Below are positions 1 through 10,375 of a DNA stretch of 64,000 bases, piece by piece (within the stretch, counting starts at the first letter, position 1; every line of letters starts with the position of its first letter). The translations under genes were made by a program, and so were the position numbers. The notes beneath the pieces were generated by a model, which had not been told where the DNA came from, searched no databases, and was given only the letters and a program-made list of their open reading frames with translations. Origin of the DNA: Epiperipatus broadwayi (lineage: Eukaryota; Onychophora; Udeonychophora; Euonychophora; Peripatidae); NCBI GenBank assembly GCA_028023455.1, contig JAQFVV010012490.1, positions 4,402,576 to 4,466,575 on the forward strand, given 5' to 3'.

Positions 1-2300
1 ATGTTTTTCTGAGATAAAGTAATGGGTTTTTAAGCTACAGACAAGCTTGTAAAAATAAATAGGTGGCCAGAGTTAGAAAAATATAAATACTTAAAGTTTT
101 GTTGCCAAGGATCGATCATATATATAATAAGTGAATTGTAAACAGAACCCACATTCATTCTTCCCTTTAAAATGATGGGGTAAAGTAAGTGATCCCTCAC
201 CTCTCTCCTTGCCAGGGATGGAAAGAACTTTGGTCCGATAAAACATAATGCTGTACACCAGCAAAGCAGCCTGTGGAAAAACCTTCATTAACTTTAAATC
301 ATCATGAAAAGTGTCAACTTATTATCGTCCCAAGTTGTTCAGAACTGCAATGAAGACAACTGACCGGTAAATTGATAAATTGTCACTCAGAGCTCTGTTC
401 ATAAGCTGTGACTTTCAATTCTTTATTTAAAAGCTAGCTATTTATTAAACTTACCTTTCCAAACACCTTTTCTAAAATCTACAAAGAAAGCTGTTAAATC
501 CTAATGTTTAAATCTTGACTGAATGTAAAACTTGTAATGTTGAACTCACTTTTAGAATGTAAAACTGTGATAATCTATTTTAAACTAAATATATAATTTT
601 TGCGGTCTTTTATGCCTATTTCTAATCTATTCAATTTATTTTATAATTTTAATATTATATGTATTTAATTTGCCAAATAACTTGAAACCGCGAGTATTTA
701 TAAGTATAATTTTAGCTCATTGATCTGTGAAGATAATTTCAAATCTTCGCTATAAGTATTAAATAATTGAATTATTAATTTTCCCACTTGCTGTTTTGAA
801 ATCATATTATTATTTTACTGATTAATTTTGTGTATTAATATTTTAACAATCAGTCATTCTCTAGTTAAAATTGTAGCTTGCTTAACTCTAGTTATAAATT
901 ATAACTATTTATATATGTAACTCGTACATCATAGAAACTAGCCACAGAAATATTCTCAAAGCATATTTTAATGTTTTATTCATAATTATTCTGCAAATAT
1001 GCTTTGTCCTCCTTAGATTTATATATGTTGAGATGCAGGTGATAATCTTAAACTAGGTTACTAATTAATTTAGTCCCTAAATAGTATATTTGAAATACTA
1101 AATTTGAGAATTGGGTTGTATAGATATGCAAATAGACGCTATCTAATTTTAAGGCATGCTAATATAATTTTACGTATTTGTATTATATATGTATAAGCTG
1201 TGGATGTGTTCTTACTAAGCACGCAATGTACAATTATCTGCTTGCTGCATCATTCTTGATGAGTTGCTGGCAGAGGTCACACTTATCCACTTAGTTTGGG
1301 TAAAGCACACTTTTAGAACTAGGGCACAAGGATCTAGATTATTCATAATTAATGTTTATCCAACTCCCTGAACTACTAATGTTCCTATTCATAGCTAGTT
1401 GAGCGGTTGTAGGGCAACTGAGCCTTTGAGGCTGAAGCCCATGAATAATGACCCATTTGCACCTTCTAGCTTTATTAATATTTTAATATGTGCCATAGAG
1501 TATAGGTAAACCAGTTTTCTCTCCCTTTATATTAAACACTTATCTAGCATCAGTGTATACCCTAATCTAGGTTAACACACTATTTGTATATCTGAACCTA
1601 ATTATGAGCTTGACGTAACTTTGTATAGATAGCCGCCACAGAAGCGCTATTAAGTTAGTTATATAACTTTGGCTATTAAGTTCCATATGATTTAGCAGAC
1701 TACACAAGAGCTAGAAATTTGGCATATTAATATAGGCATAAACTTCAATACTGCACTACACTGTATTGAACACTTATAATAAGACAATATGTAACATTAA
1801 TCTCATTAGTTATGTGACGCCTGTGAGCATAATCTTTCATTTTCTCATTACATAATTTTGTATATTTTAGTTTTACTATTTGTTATTATTTTTATTAAAT
1901 TAATATTTAAAATATAACTCATTTCCATATCTTTATTGTTCGTGAGTTCATTTTATCCAACTCTAGATCTAATTGCACATATAGCATTTTATCTATATGT
2001 AGATCATTCCTTTAGGTTCCATAATTAATCACTTAGTTATATGTGTGTATATTTGACCAAATCAGTGTTAAATTAGTTAATTTATGAGTCTCTTGTTTCA
2101 CCCTGGTGACTGCCGGACTATGGTTAAATTGAATGTCTGTCAGTTGAGAAATGTCATCCATAGGGTATTAGATCATTGCGCAGAGGTGAAAGGATTGAAT
2201 GTTGTCGGATTCTGGATCCCAGCATCCGGATTCGATCAGCTTTAGTATATTTTTCCTGTGTTCTATATTTTGTTATGTGGAGAGATCATTTTTACCATTA
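1..2300. other. AT-rich sequence, no gene recognised
   Basis: This stretch is AT-rich with scattered short open frames of 60-65 codons. None shows a domain, a codon-use contrast or a conserved motif, so I treat them as chance frames. I see no tandem array or clear inverted repeat. The right boundary is where similarity to the R1 repeat family begins. Confidence 0.5.
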
Positions 2301-2304
2301 CAAT

Positions 2305-3718
2305 AAGAACAAAAATACACTTTATCAAGGAGATAGAATTGGCAAAAACAAAAATAATCCCACCGCATAAAGAAGCTAAAATAAATATGTCATGCTTATT
2401 TGATTTTATATAAAATGAGGAATAGTGAAGGAGAGCATTTAGTTATAAAGGATGATCAATTTAAATAAAATAAACTATAATATTAGAATTAGATAAATAC
2501 ATAATAAAAAGATAATGAGTTAAATGTGAACAACAAAGAAAGGTATAGATTTGAAAACAAGAAAAGTAAAAGTTCGTGAGGAGATGATGAAATGTTACCG
2601 GCACAGGATTTTAGTCTTTGTCCAATTCCCACGATGGCCTGACATTTGTAGATTCATTTGTCCGAACAAGGTGCTTATTATTTGAAGTGTTGGTATGTAG
2701 GACATACAGACAGTTCACAGTTCAGTTCCATTTTATATAATCATCACTCTTACAGCATTTGATGGATCAGGGCCCTGATGGCAGGCAAAGCTGATGGGCT
2801 TAGCCGCCGTACATGGTCACGTCACAAGATTAAAATAATTTTTTGATATTTCGCATTCTGAAATCAAACTATAATTCTCAGCAAGAATCTCTGCAAGAAC
2901 TTGGAATTGATCTCAACACTAATTCTCAGCAAACCTTAGAACAGAGAAATCATAATCATCAGCTGAAACAGAATCATCAGATGTAGTAGCAGAAGTAAGT
3001 AATCATAATCTACTCATCTCTAGTCACCCGAAGTAGCAGTAATAGAAGTAGCTTATTTCCTCCAATCCTCCAGTTTTTTGTTGTACCCCACCTTTTATAC
3101 CTTTCCAGCCAACTCTTTTCCTATTGTTTTTCGTATGATTCCATATGTTGATAAGCCCCCACACCCTTTTATTTCAAAGCAACTTTTTTTTACTAAAAAT
3201 AAACTTTAAGGTTTTATTATCTAATTGTGATTTAATTTCGTAATTTTTTATTAAAGAGGCCATATTTAATTGCCCTGAATGAAACTCTAATTTATAATAT
3301 AATTAATTTAGGAATGTTGGCAGGCTTATCTTAAAATAAATCATACGACATATATTTTAAAATAGAATCAGACAAAATATATTATTTTTTTTGTAACAAA
3401 ATAAAGTTTTAGTTTCAACAGAATCCTGCATTAATTATATATATATATGCTTGCAATACATATATTCTTCTTTAATAAATTATGAAAAACAAATTTTTAT
3501 GAACAATTTTTATTTTGATTAGATTTACTTTAAATGAATCATTTCAACGTAAATAGCTAATTTCACGATCGATAAAAAGACAAAATGGAACACTTTATAT
3601 TTTCTATTTAATGCAAAACTCTGTTGATACTTGAATATAAACCTAACCCAGGTTTGCAATACCGGTTAGTTTATATAAGGCTGTGAAGCATGGATCTGAC
3701 TTCCGGATCTATTGCTCA
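2305..3718 (+). mobile_element. R1 repeat family, copy 1 (5'-truncated)
   Basis: This copy aligns by eye along nearly its whole length with 16081-17578 and more weakly with 22550-24018. Shared landmarks are the pieces 'atcccaccgcataaag', 'gttaccggcacaggatttt', 'catggtcac' and the terminal 'ggatctgacttccggat'. About 660 bp found at the left of the other two copies is missing. An internal segment after 'ggcaaaaacaaaa' is also deleted relative to copy 2. The right end reads TTGCTCA where the other copies read TTGCTTCA. No coding capacity is visible. Strand is assigned by convention only. Confidence 0.85.
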
Positions 3719-4380
3719 TTTTCCAATAGTTAGTGAGGAAAAAAAGTGTTTTAAAAAAATGCAGTTGCTTCAGGTCAGAGATTAAAAAATGTGCCATAAG
3801 TTCAGGCTAACTTCTAATTTGTTGTAAAATTAATGAGTTTTTTTTTTTTCTAACACTATGGTTTTAACTTCTCCCCTACCTTTATTTATTACCCTTTTTT
3901 TTGGTCATGAATAAATTGTCATAATCCTAATTCAAGTTTTTTATTGTTCCTTGTCTAACAACTTGTTACTACACTTACCTTTGAATTTTCTGGGATCAGG
4001 TGGCATGTAATGCTTTGTTCCTTGACTGAGTCATAACCTTGTCATTCTGATATTCCCTGAGATTTTCGTAATTGATTGCTGTAAGTAAATGCATCATACC
4101 ATGAACATTCTCCACTTGACTGCCTAATATTATTTTCTGTATTCATGGTGGCATATTATGCTGTATCATTTTTATTATTTGTCTCTCAGGATACTCAAAT
4201 GTTCAGAGCCTTTATCCTATTTACTTATCTCAAGAAGAATTATGCATACATTTCCTTGATGATTGCTTTGATATTTCTCATGCATTATTAAATATATCAA
4301 TCCTTCTTGATGCTCTTCGCTTCAATACATTGACATTACAGCACTTTCATATTTAAGAAATGTTGTTGGTTGATATGACA
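3719..4380. other. AT-rich spacer, no gene
   Basis: This lies between R1 copy 1 and the gag relic. The minus strand could hold further decayed retroelement sequence continuing from the relic at 4380-5060, but I could not follow a reading frame through it. Confidence 0.35.
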
Positions 4381-5060
4381 ATGGATTCCACTAGTCTCTA
4401 GCAGCTACTTTCAAATGATGACTGGAGATAGCTTTCTTCTTCACTCATTTTTTGGAACTGAAAAAATTGCTTTAAACTATCCAAGTAGTGTATTGGGTTC
4501 CCATTAGGTTCCCCCCTAAAGCATTGTATGTGGATAAATTTTGCCACAGGTGAGGTTATTGGATTCATTATTACAGGACTTATGATTTGACTCTCTTGGC
4601 ATGTCTGGATAGGATTCAAAGTTTGTAGAATCTGTGTCCTTTTAATATCCTCCTTTATTGGCCAACTTTCTTCTATTCTTTTTTTTCTGATTGTGTGGTC
4701 AAGTCCAGATACTGAGGATCTTTAAATGGTTTATTTTTGACTGTAGACTTAACATAGTATCATCTTGTTCTTGCATCATCCTTTGATCCTGCAAATTGAT
4801 TTGTCTGTCACAATTTGGTAATAATTCCATCTCTGTCCTGTTTTTGAAAGGCATTCAATATTTCTCTAGGTGATTCAATTTTAATTCTAGGGTCTCATGA
4901 ACTCCCTGCAACATGGTCATCATCATTTGCCTTTCTTCTCTTAGTTTTCTGATGACTGCTGTAATGTTATCTTGTTATTGGTGAATATGACTTTGCACTG
5001 CCATCTTAGGAAAATTGAACACCACTTCCTCGCTGTCTTGATCTGAACTTTGTCCTAAGT
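4380..5060 (-). pseudogene. Retrotransposon gag-like relic
   Basis: On the minus strand the upstream part (about 5060-4640) reads as an acidic stretch followed by glutamine- and methionine-rich segments. These are of coiled-coil type, for example 'REERQMMMTMLQ', and are interrupted by several stops. The downstream part (4619-4398) contains 'FRGEPNGNPIHYL' followed by 'FFQFQKMSEEE'. That resembles the start of a retrotransposon gag capsid domain, where a Gly-Glu-Pro stretch precedes an aromatic-rich helix. No pol follows on the minus strand: the left neighbour is the R1 repeat. It is a dead fragment, and the clade cannot be assigned. Confidence 0.5.
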
Positions 5061-5308
5061 CTTCAAAAAAAAAAAGAGAAGAAGATTCCATTAATTTTGG
5101 CCTATGCTTGCTATTTTGCTATTGCTTACTTGGCTTTTTATAAAAATTATTTCTATCTATGATAATTAAAAGACGAACCCAAGTAATTACTTTTTAAACA
5201 ACTGCTTAGCTACTAGCTATATGATTTTGTTTAGTCTATATACTATACCGGACACTCAATGTATTCTGACACAGAGGATGCCACCAGATCACTACGTAAC
5301 GTTTAGGA
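5061..5308. other. Short spacer before the LINE
   Basis: AT-rich DNA between the gag relic and the first 5' module of the CR1-like LINE. It contains 'ctacgtaacgtttagg' just before the LINE module, which weakly echoes the module start and may be part of a further decayed unit. Confidence 0.35.
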
Positions 5309-5650
5309 GCCTAACGTTAGAAAACACATGGTTGTGGTTATAGTTTGATCACGTTTGGGAAAAAGTTATTATTTTTTTTATAAGGGTGTGCGAAGAATAG
5401 GAGAGGTATTATAAAGAGGTACTTATAAAGAAGTTGTATGTAAGTTTAATTCATTTTAGTTAAGTTTGTTATTGAAGGTTTTTTAAATTTTAAAAGAGAC
5501 ATTTATTTTGATAAAAAAGTTAATGTTTGGGAGGCCTAACGTTAGAAAATACGTGGTTAGAGTTTGATCAAGTTTGGGAAAAAGTTAAAAAGCTTTTATT
5601 TTTTCATATAAGAGTGTTTGAAGAATAGGAGAGGCATTATAAAGTCAAAT
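5309..5650 (+). repeat. Duplicated 5' module of the LINE (period about 225 bp)
   Basis: The segment starting 'gcctaacgttagaaaa' at 5309 is repeated at 5534. The similarity runs about 110 bp, through 'gtttgatca' and 'gtttgggaaaaagtta' to 'gaataggagagg.attataaag'. The first unit is full length (225 bp). The second leads into ORF1. Tandem 5' modules in LINEs often carry the internal promoter, so these are candidate promoter monomers. That role is inferred, not shown by the sequence. Confidence 0.7.
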
Positions 5651-5679
5651 ATACAATAGGTGAATTGAAAAATAAGAAT

Positions 5680-6672
5680 ATGGATTGTATTTGTATGGCA
5701 CAGTGTATATACGATTGGCAGAAATGAATTAGATGAGCATTAGTTGAATGTACAGTGTGTGCTGAGGTGTATCATTTGAAATGTTTGAATAAGAATAGGA
5801 AGGATGTGACAGGCTTCTGATTATGTAGTCAGTGTGTAAATGTGATTAAACAGGTGAGAAAGTGGTTTTAAAGTGTAGGTAGTCTAGAGAGAAAGTCAGA
5901 GGAGAGGGTATCAAAATGTAGTTAAGGAAGATAGGACAGAGTATGGTTTTAGTGGAGTGACAGGAAATATGGGTGGAGAAAGTAGTAATGCAATGGAGAT
6001 GGTTAGACAGAGAATAAGTAAGATAGAGGAAGAAGTGAAGGATGTAGAAATAAAATTAAAATTGTTAGAGACAAAGTGTGAGGAGATAAAGGAATTATTG
6101 AGTAGAAACAATAAGGAAGAAATGGATAAGGAGGTCCAGAAGATGGTAGACAAGGTTACCGATGGAGTAGAGAAAGTAGATTATCAGACAGTGTTGATAG
6201 GAGATTCACGAATAAGAGAATGTGGGGATATAATTGCAAGGGAAAATAGAAGCAGGTATGTTAGAGTAAGTATACCTGGAGCAAAAATTAGGGATGTGAC
6301 AGATAAAGTAAGAAAGCTAGGTAGCAGAGATGTATATGTTATGGCAGGGACTAATAATTTGTTAGAGCCATCAGAGAGAGAGTAATGGATGAGTATGTAG
6401 AATTGATTAGAAATTTGAGGGAAATTAAAAGCAGAGTAGGGGTAGTTGGAGTATTACCAAGATTTGATAAGAGGTATTTGTTGGATAGAGCATGTTCTAT
6501 AAATGAGAGAGTGAAAAAATTGTGTGAGAGAAATAATGTGTTTGTGGATGTATGGGATTGGTTTATTGGAAAGAGGGAGTTATATAGTAGAGATGGATTG
6601 CACTTAGGAAAACAAGGAAGTGAAGTTTTAGGGAGTTTGGTATTTAAAGAATATAATTCAGGAAACTTTTAA
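5680..6672 (+). pseudogene. LINE ORF1: PHD finger, coiled coil and SGNH-type esterase, frame-broken
   Basis: From the ATG at 5680 the first frame shows a Cys/His pattern ending 'CTVCAEVYHLKC' and, about 20 codons later, 'LCSQC'. This is typical of a PHD zinc finger. Three TGA codons interrupt it, one exactly where the PHD Trp before LCxxC is expected (5818). After a frameshift, 5957-6385 encodes a Glu/Lys-rich coiled coil and then 'VLIGDSRIREC' and 'VMAGTNNL', matching SGNH blocks I and III. A slip in the AG run near 6375-6383 moves the frame. The last part, to 6672, carries 'SRDGLHLGKQGSEVL', the block V Asp-x-x-His. CR1 ORF1 proteins have this layout and are thought to bind RNA or lipid. 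No protein can be made from this copy as it stands. Confidence 0.8.
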
Positions 6673-6713
6673 AGGGGGGTGGGCTTTTAAATTGTAATAT
6701 TAGCAAAAACAAG

Positions 6714-7791
6714 ATGAATGGAGGGGATATAAGAAATAAGCAGAAGATGGTTGATTTAAATATAAGTGTAGATGTGGAGAGGGAATGGTTTTGTAAGATT
6801 AATGTTAAGAAAGTTTGTTATAAACGTAATGGAGAAGAAAGAATCAAAAGAATTTATAAAAGAATAGTTAGGAAAGAAAAAATTGTTAAAATTGGGGTTT
6901 TTGAATATGCGCAAGGTGGTAGGAGACAAGAAAAATGGCTGGAATTAAATAAAGCAATTGAAAATGAAGAGCTGGAGGTATAAGCAGTAGTGGAAACTCA
7001 TCTAAGAGAAGAACCTATTTTGGAAAAGGTGGTATGGCAGGGTGTAAACAGAAAAGAAAAAGAAAAAAGGTGGTGGTATAGGTGTTATATCGAGGAAATA
7101 TTTAAATATTGTTAAATGTCAAGAGCATTTGTGGTTTGAAATAAGGTTGGGTAGACAAGAATGGATGGTGGCTGTAGTGTATATAGCTACTGGAAATAGT
7201 CAAACTGTAATGGAGTGGAACATTAGTATATATGAATGCCTAGTTAAGGATATACAATTTTTTAAAGAAAAGGGGAAGAGAATAATGGTTATAGGGGATA
7301 TGAATGGACATATTGAAGAAATTGATGATGTAGATAATAACAATGGTCAGTTTTTGAAGGAATTTTGTCAAAGAGTAAATTTGATCATTGGGAATTTATC
7401 AAATATGTATGAGGGACAATGCACATGGTCTAGGAATAGTGTATTTCACACAATAGATTATGTATTGGTAGAGAAAGAAGGAATGAATAAAATACGGAAA
7501 ATTAAGGTGTTTGATAATGAAGAGAGAGTATGTAATAGTGATCATAATTTTATTGTAATAGAAATGGTTAGTAATGTGATGGAGGATAGAAATAAAGGTA
7601 GAAATAATAGTGAAAGATATAGATGGAGAGTGAATGATAAGAATAAATTGGAAGAATATAAAGTAAAAGTTGAAGAAACCATGGAGCAGTTGGATGGGGA
7701 TGAGTCTAAAGACTGGTGTGGTGAAATAGAAAAAGTAGCAAATAGGATTTTAGTTGAGAATATGCAGAAGAATAAAAGTAATAAAAAATGA
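6714..7791 (+). pseudogene. LINE ORF2 N-terminal part: APE-type endonuclease
   Basis: ORF2 probably begins at the ATG at 6714, 40 bp after ORF1. The first frame ends in 'NKAIENEELEV' at 6983. The adjacent frame then gives 'VVETHLREEP', which holds the metal-binding Glu. A second frameshift around 7050 leads to 'KKGGGIGVI' and the long frame 7129-7791. This frame contains 'VIGDMNGHIEE' (catalytic Asp/Asn), 'CTWSRNSVFHTIDYVL' and 'NSDHNFIVIEM' (Ser-Asp-His). These are the hallmark blocks of apurinic-type endonucleases, which nick target DNA to prime reverse transcription. The catalytic residues are retained, but the reading frame is split into at least three pieces. Confidence 0.85.
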
Positions 7792-10254
7792 GAGTTAGTA
7801 AAAGTGTAAAAGAGAGGAAAAAAGCATGCAGAGAATATAAGTGTGCTATTAAGAACAAAGAAAGTGAAAATGATATTAATGCTATATGGGGGAAGTACTT
7901 AGAAATGAAGAAATTGGCTAAAATGGATAATTAAAAAGAGAGGATGAAGTTAAATAGTAAATTGTTGGAGGATATTAATAAAAGTGGAAAAGATGGGAGT
8001 AAAAAATTTTGGAATTACATTAAAAGGAGAAATGTAGGGGAAAGAGAGATAGTATTAATAGATGATGAGGGAATAGAGTGTAGCTCTAGAGAAGAGGTAG
8101 AGAGAATCTTAAATAGATATGTAATGAATATAGAAAAGAGGTTAGATGTGAAGGAAGTAGTGATAGAAAAAATGAAAGCAGTTAGTAATGGGAATATTAG
8201 TTCACAAAAATGAATTGAATGAGGCAGGGAAATATTGAAAAGTGGAAAGGCAAGAGGTTTAGATGGATGGGCAGCAGAGATGGTAATGAATTTAGGCATA
8301 GAGCAAAAGCAAAGTTATTATCATGTTTTAATAAAATGGCATAGAAGACAGTTTTTCCGGTTAGTTGGAGTAATACAAGAATAAGATAATTATTTAAAGG
8401 AAAGGGTAAGGATCATAGAAAGTTAAATAATTATAGACCATTAGCAGTAACATCAGTTTTATATAAAGTTTTCTCATATATGGTAGCTGGAAGAGTTGTA
8501 AAATGGATGGAAGAGAATAATCTAGTGGGGAAATGCAAGGAGATTTTAAGTCAGATAGGTGTATAGGAGATAGTTTGTTTGTAGTTACACAACTTATGGA
8601 GATGAGTAGGAATTCAGGTAGATCATTATATACGAGTTTTATAGATATAGAGAAAGCATATGATAGAGTAAATAGAAATAGATTATGGGTAAGCTTAGCC
8701 AATATGGGAATGGATGAAGCTTTAGTAAATATTATTAAGAAATTATATGAAAATAATTATTATACTTAGCAGTTAGGGGATATAGAATCAGTTAAAGTTA
8801 AAAATGGGGTGGGATTAAGGCAAGGATGCCCTATTAGCAGTTAGGGGATATAGAATCAGTTAAAGTTAAAAATGGGGTGGGATTAAGGCAAGGATGCCCT
8901 ATGTCACCTATTTTGTTTTTGTTGTTTTTGAGTGAAATGGAGAAAGCAATAGAAAGACTAGGAAGAGGGGTAGAGATACCATTAATAGGTGGCAAGTGAG
9001 TATATATTTTCTCAGGTCTTTTTTTGCAGATGATATCTTTTTGTGTGCAGAAAGAAGAGAAGATATGGAAATTATGTTGAGGACATGTGCAAGGGTGAGT
9101 AAAGAGATGGGGATTAAATTTAGTGAAGAAAAATCAAATATAATGATGGTTAATACTGGGCAAGGAGAAGATGTAGAATTTTTATTGAGGGATATAAAGT
9201 TAAGTGTGGTGGATAGATATAGGTATTTGGGAATCATCTTATGTAATCAGGAAAATTGCTTGGAAGAATGGGAGAAAAAATTGGTAAATGAAGCAAAGAA
9301 AAGAAAGGGTTCAGTAAAGAAACTAACAGTATTTTCATATAATAAATATGATGTAACTAGAATAGTATGGAAGGGAGTTGCAATAGCAGGGTTAACATAT
9401 GGTAATGATGCATTATGTGTTAGTAAAAGGGTTTTAGATTATTTAGAGAAAATACAAAGGGAAGTAGGAAGACATGCATTAGATGCAGAGATGTGGACAG
9501 CAAAGGAGGCAATTGAAGGAGAAATGGGATGGTCAAGTTTTTATATGAGAGATGCAAAAAGTAAAATGAAAATGTTTGGTAGGTTGCAGTTTATGGATAG
9601 TAAAAGAATAGCAAAAATAGTGTTCAATTGGGTTATGAGTAAAGGGCAGGTAACAAGATGGGTGAGAAAGGTAATGCAGTATGCGAAAGATTTGGATAAA
9701 GAATTTATATCAGTATACTTGTATAAAAGGTGGGATGATTGGTTTGGAGGATTGTTGAGTGTTATAGTGGTAAGGAATGGGATAAAAGAATAGAAGCATT
9801 AATAAAAAATAGGGAGTTGGAGAGATGGAGAACTAGTATGGAGGATAAGAAGAGTTTAAATATGTATAGAAGTAAACAGAATATTGGATGCAAGTTAATT
9901 TATGATAATAGTAAGGAAAGCAGTTTATTATTTATGGCTCGAACGGGATCTTTAGCAACAAGAGAATATACATGTAAATGGAAAACCATGGATAATTTAA
10001 TGTGCAAATTGTGGAAGGAAGGTATAGAAAATATTAGGCACCTGTTGATTGAATGTAAATGCTTGAAAGCGGAAAGGGTACAGATAATGAAGTTATGGGA
10101 GAATAGACATGAACAAAGTGACTATACAGAAAGTGAGTTATTAGTTTTTATGTTGGCTTTGTGAAGAGATAAGGGGGATTTAGATATAAAGGCCATAGAG
10201 TTGACAAAGATTATGTTGTGGAAATGGGATGGGGCAGAATATGGGAAGATTTAA
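7792..10254 (+). pseudogene. LINE ORF2 C-terminal part: reverse transcriptase and Cys/His tail
   Basis: A frameshift at about 7790 precedes the connector 'KERKKACREY'. The RT fingers follow with 'LKSGKARGLDGWAAEM' (8234 onward), 'DHRKLNNYRPLAVTS' (about 8410) and 'TSFIDIEKAYDRVNRNRLW' (8635 onward). The next blocks are 'GLRQGCPMSPILF' and 'FFADDIFLCAER' (the FADD catalytic motif, about 9023). The 'KFSEEKSNIMM' thumb side and 'YRYLGI' come after. Frame changes occur near 8390, 8520, 8900 and 9765. A 68-bp tandem duplication (8766-8901) breaks RT between the A and B blocks. The C-terminal frame (9739-10164) has 'MCKLWKEGIENIRHLLIEC', a LINE tail Cys/His motif apparently missing its second Cys. 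The last stop is at 10252. Confidence 0.85.
8766..8901 (+). repeat. 68-bp perfect tandem duplication inside LINE RT
   Basis: The unit beginning 'ttagcagttaggggatat' at 8766 is repeated at 8834. Because 68 is not a multiple of three, the duplication shifts the RT frame. The near identity of the two units indicates that it is younger than most of the element's point mutations. Confidence 0.95.
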
Positions 10255-10375
10255 GAGTGGGGAATGGAGAATAAAATGGCTAACAGATTTATCTGGGCAT
10301 AGTTGCTGAGATATTCTTGACTTCATTTAAGGAGAAGCCAAATACATCACATTGCATCACATCACATGGAAAATT

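Larger units (their letters stand above)
5309..10375 (+). mobile_element. CR1-like non-LTR retrotransposon (LINE), nearly full length
   Basis: This is a 5-kb plus-strand element with a duplicated 5' module, an ORF1 (PHD finger, coiled coil, SGNH esterase) and an ORF2 (APE-type endonuclease, reverse transcriptase, C-terminal Cys/His region). That domain order matches the CR1 group. It ends near 10375 in a short repetitive tail built on 'catcac', as many CR1 and L2 elements do instead of poly(A). The coding strand is strikingly rich in A and G. At least seven frameshifts or stops make it inactive. I saw no target-site duplication, and the left boundary is approximate. Confidence 0.85.

Noticed and set aside
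8994-9028. A GTGAGT...TTTTTTTGCAG segment in LINE ORF2 that looks like a 35-bp intron
   Set aside because: The shifted frame through it codes 'YFLRSFFADDIF', directly continuous with the RT catalytic motif. It is coding sequence with a frameshift upstream, not an intron.
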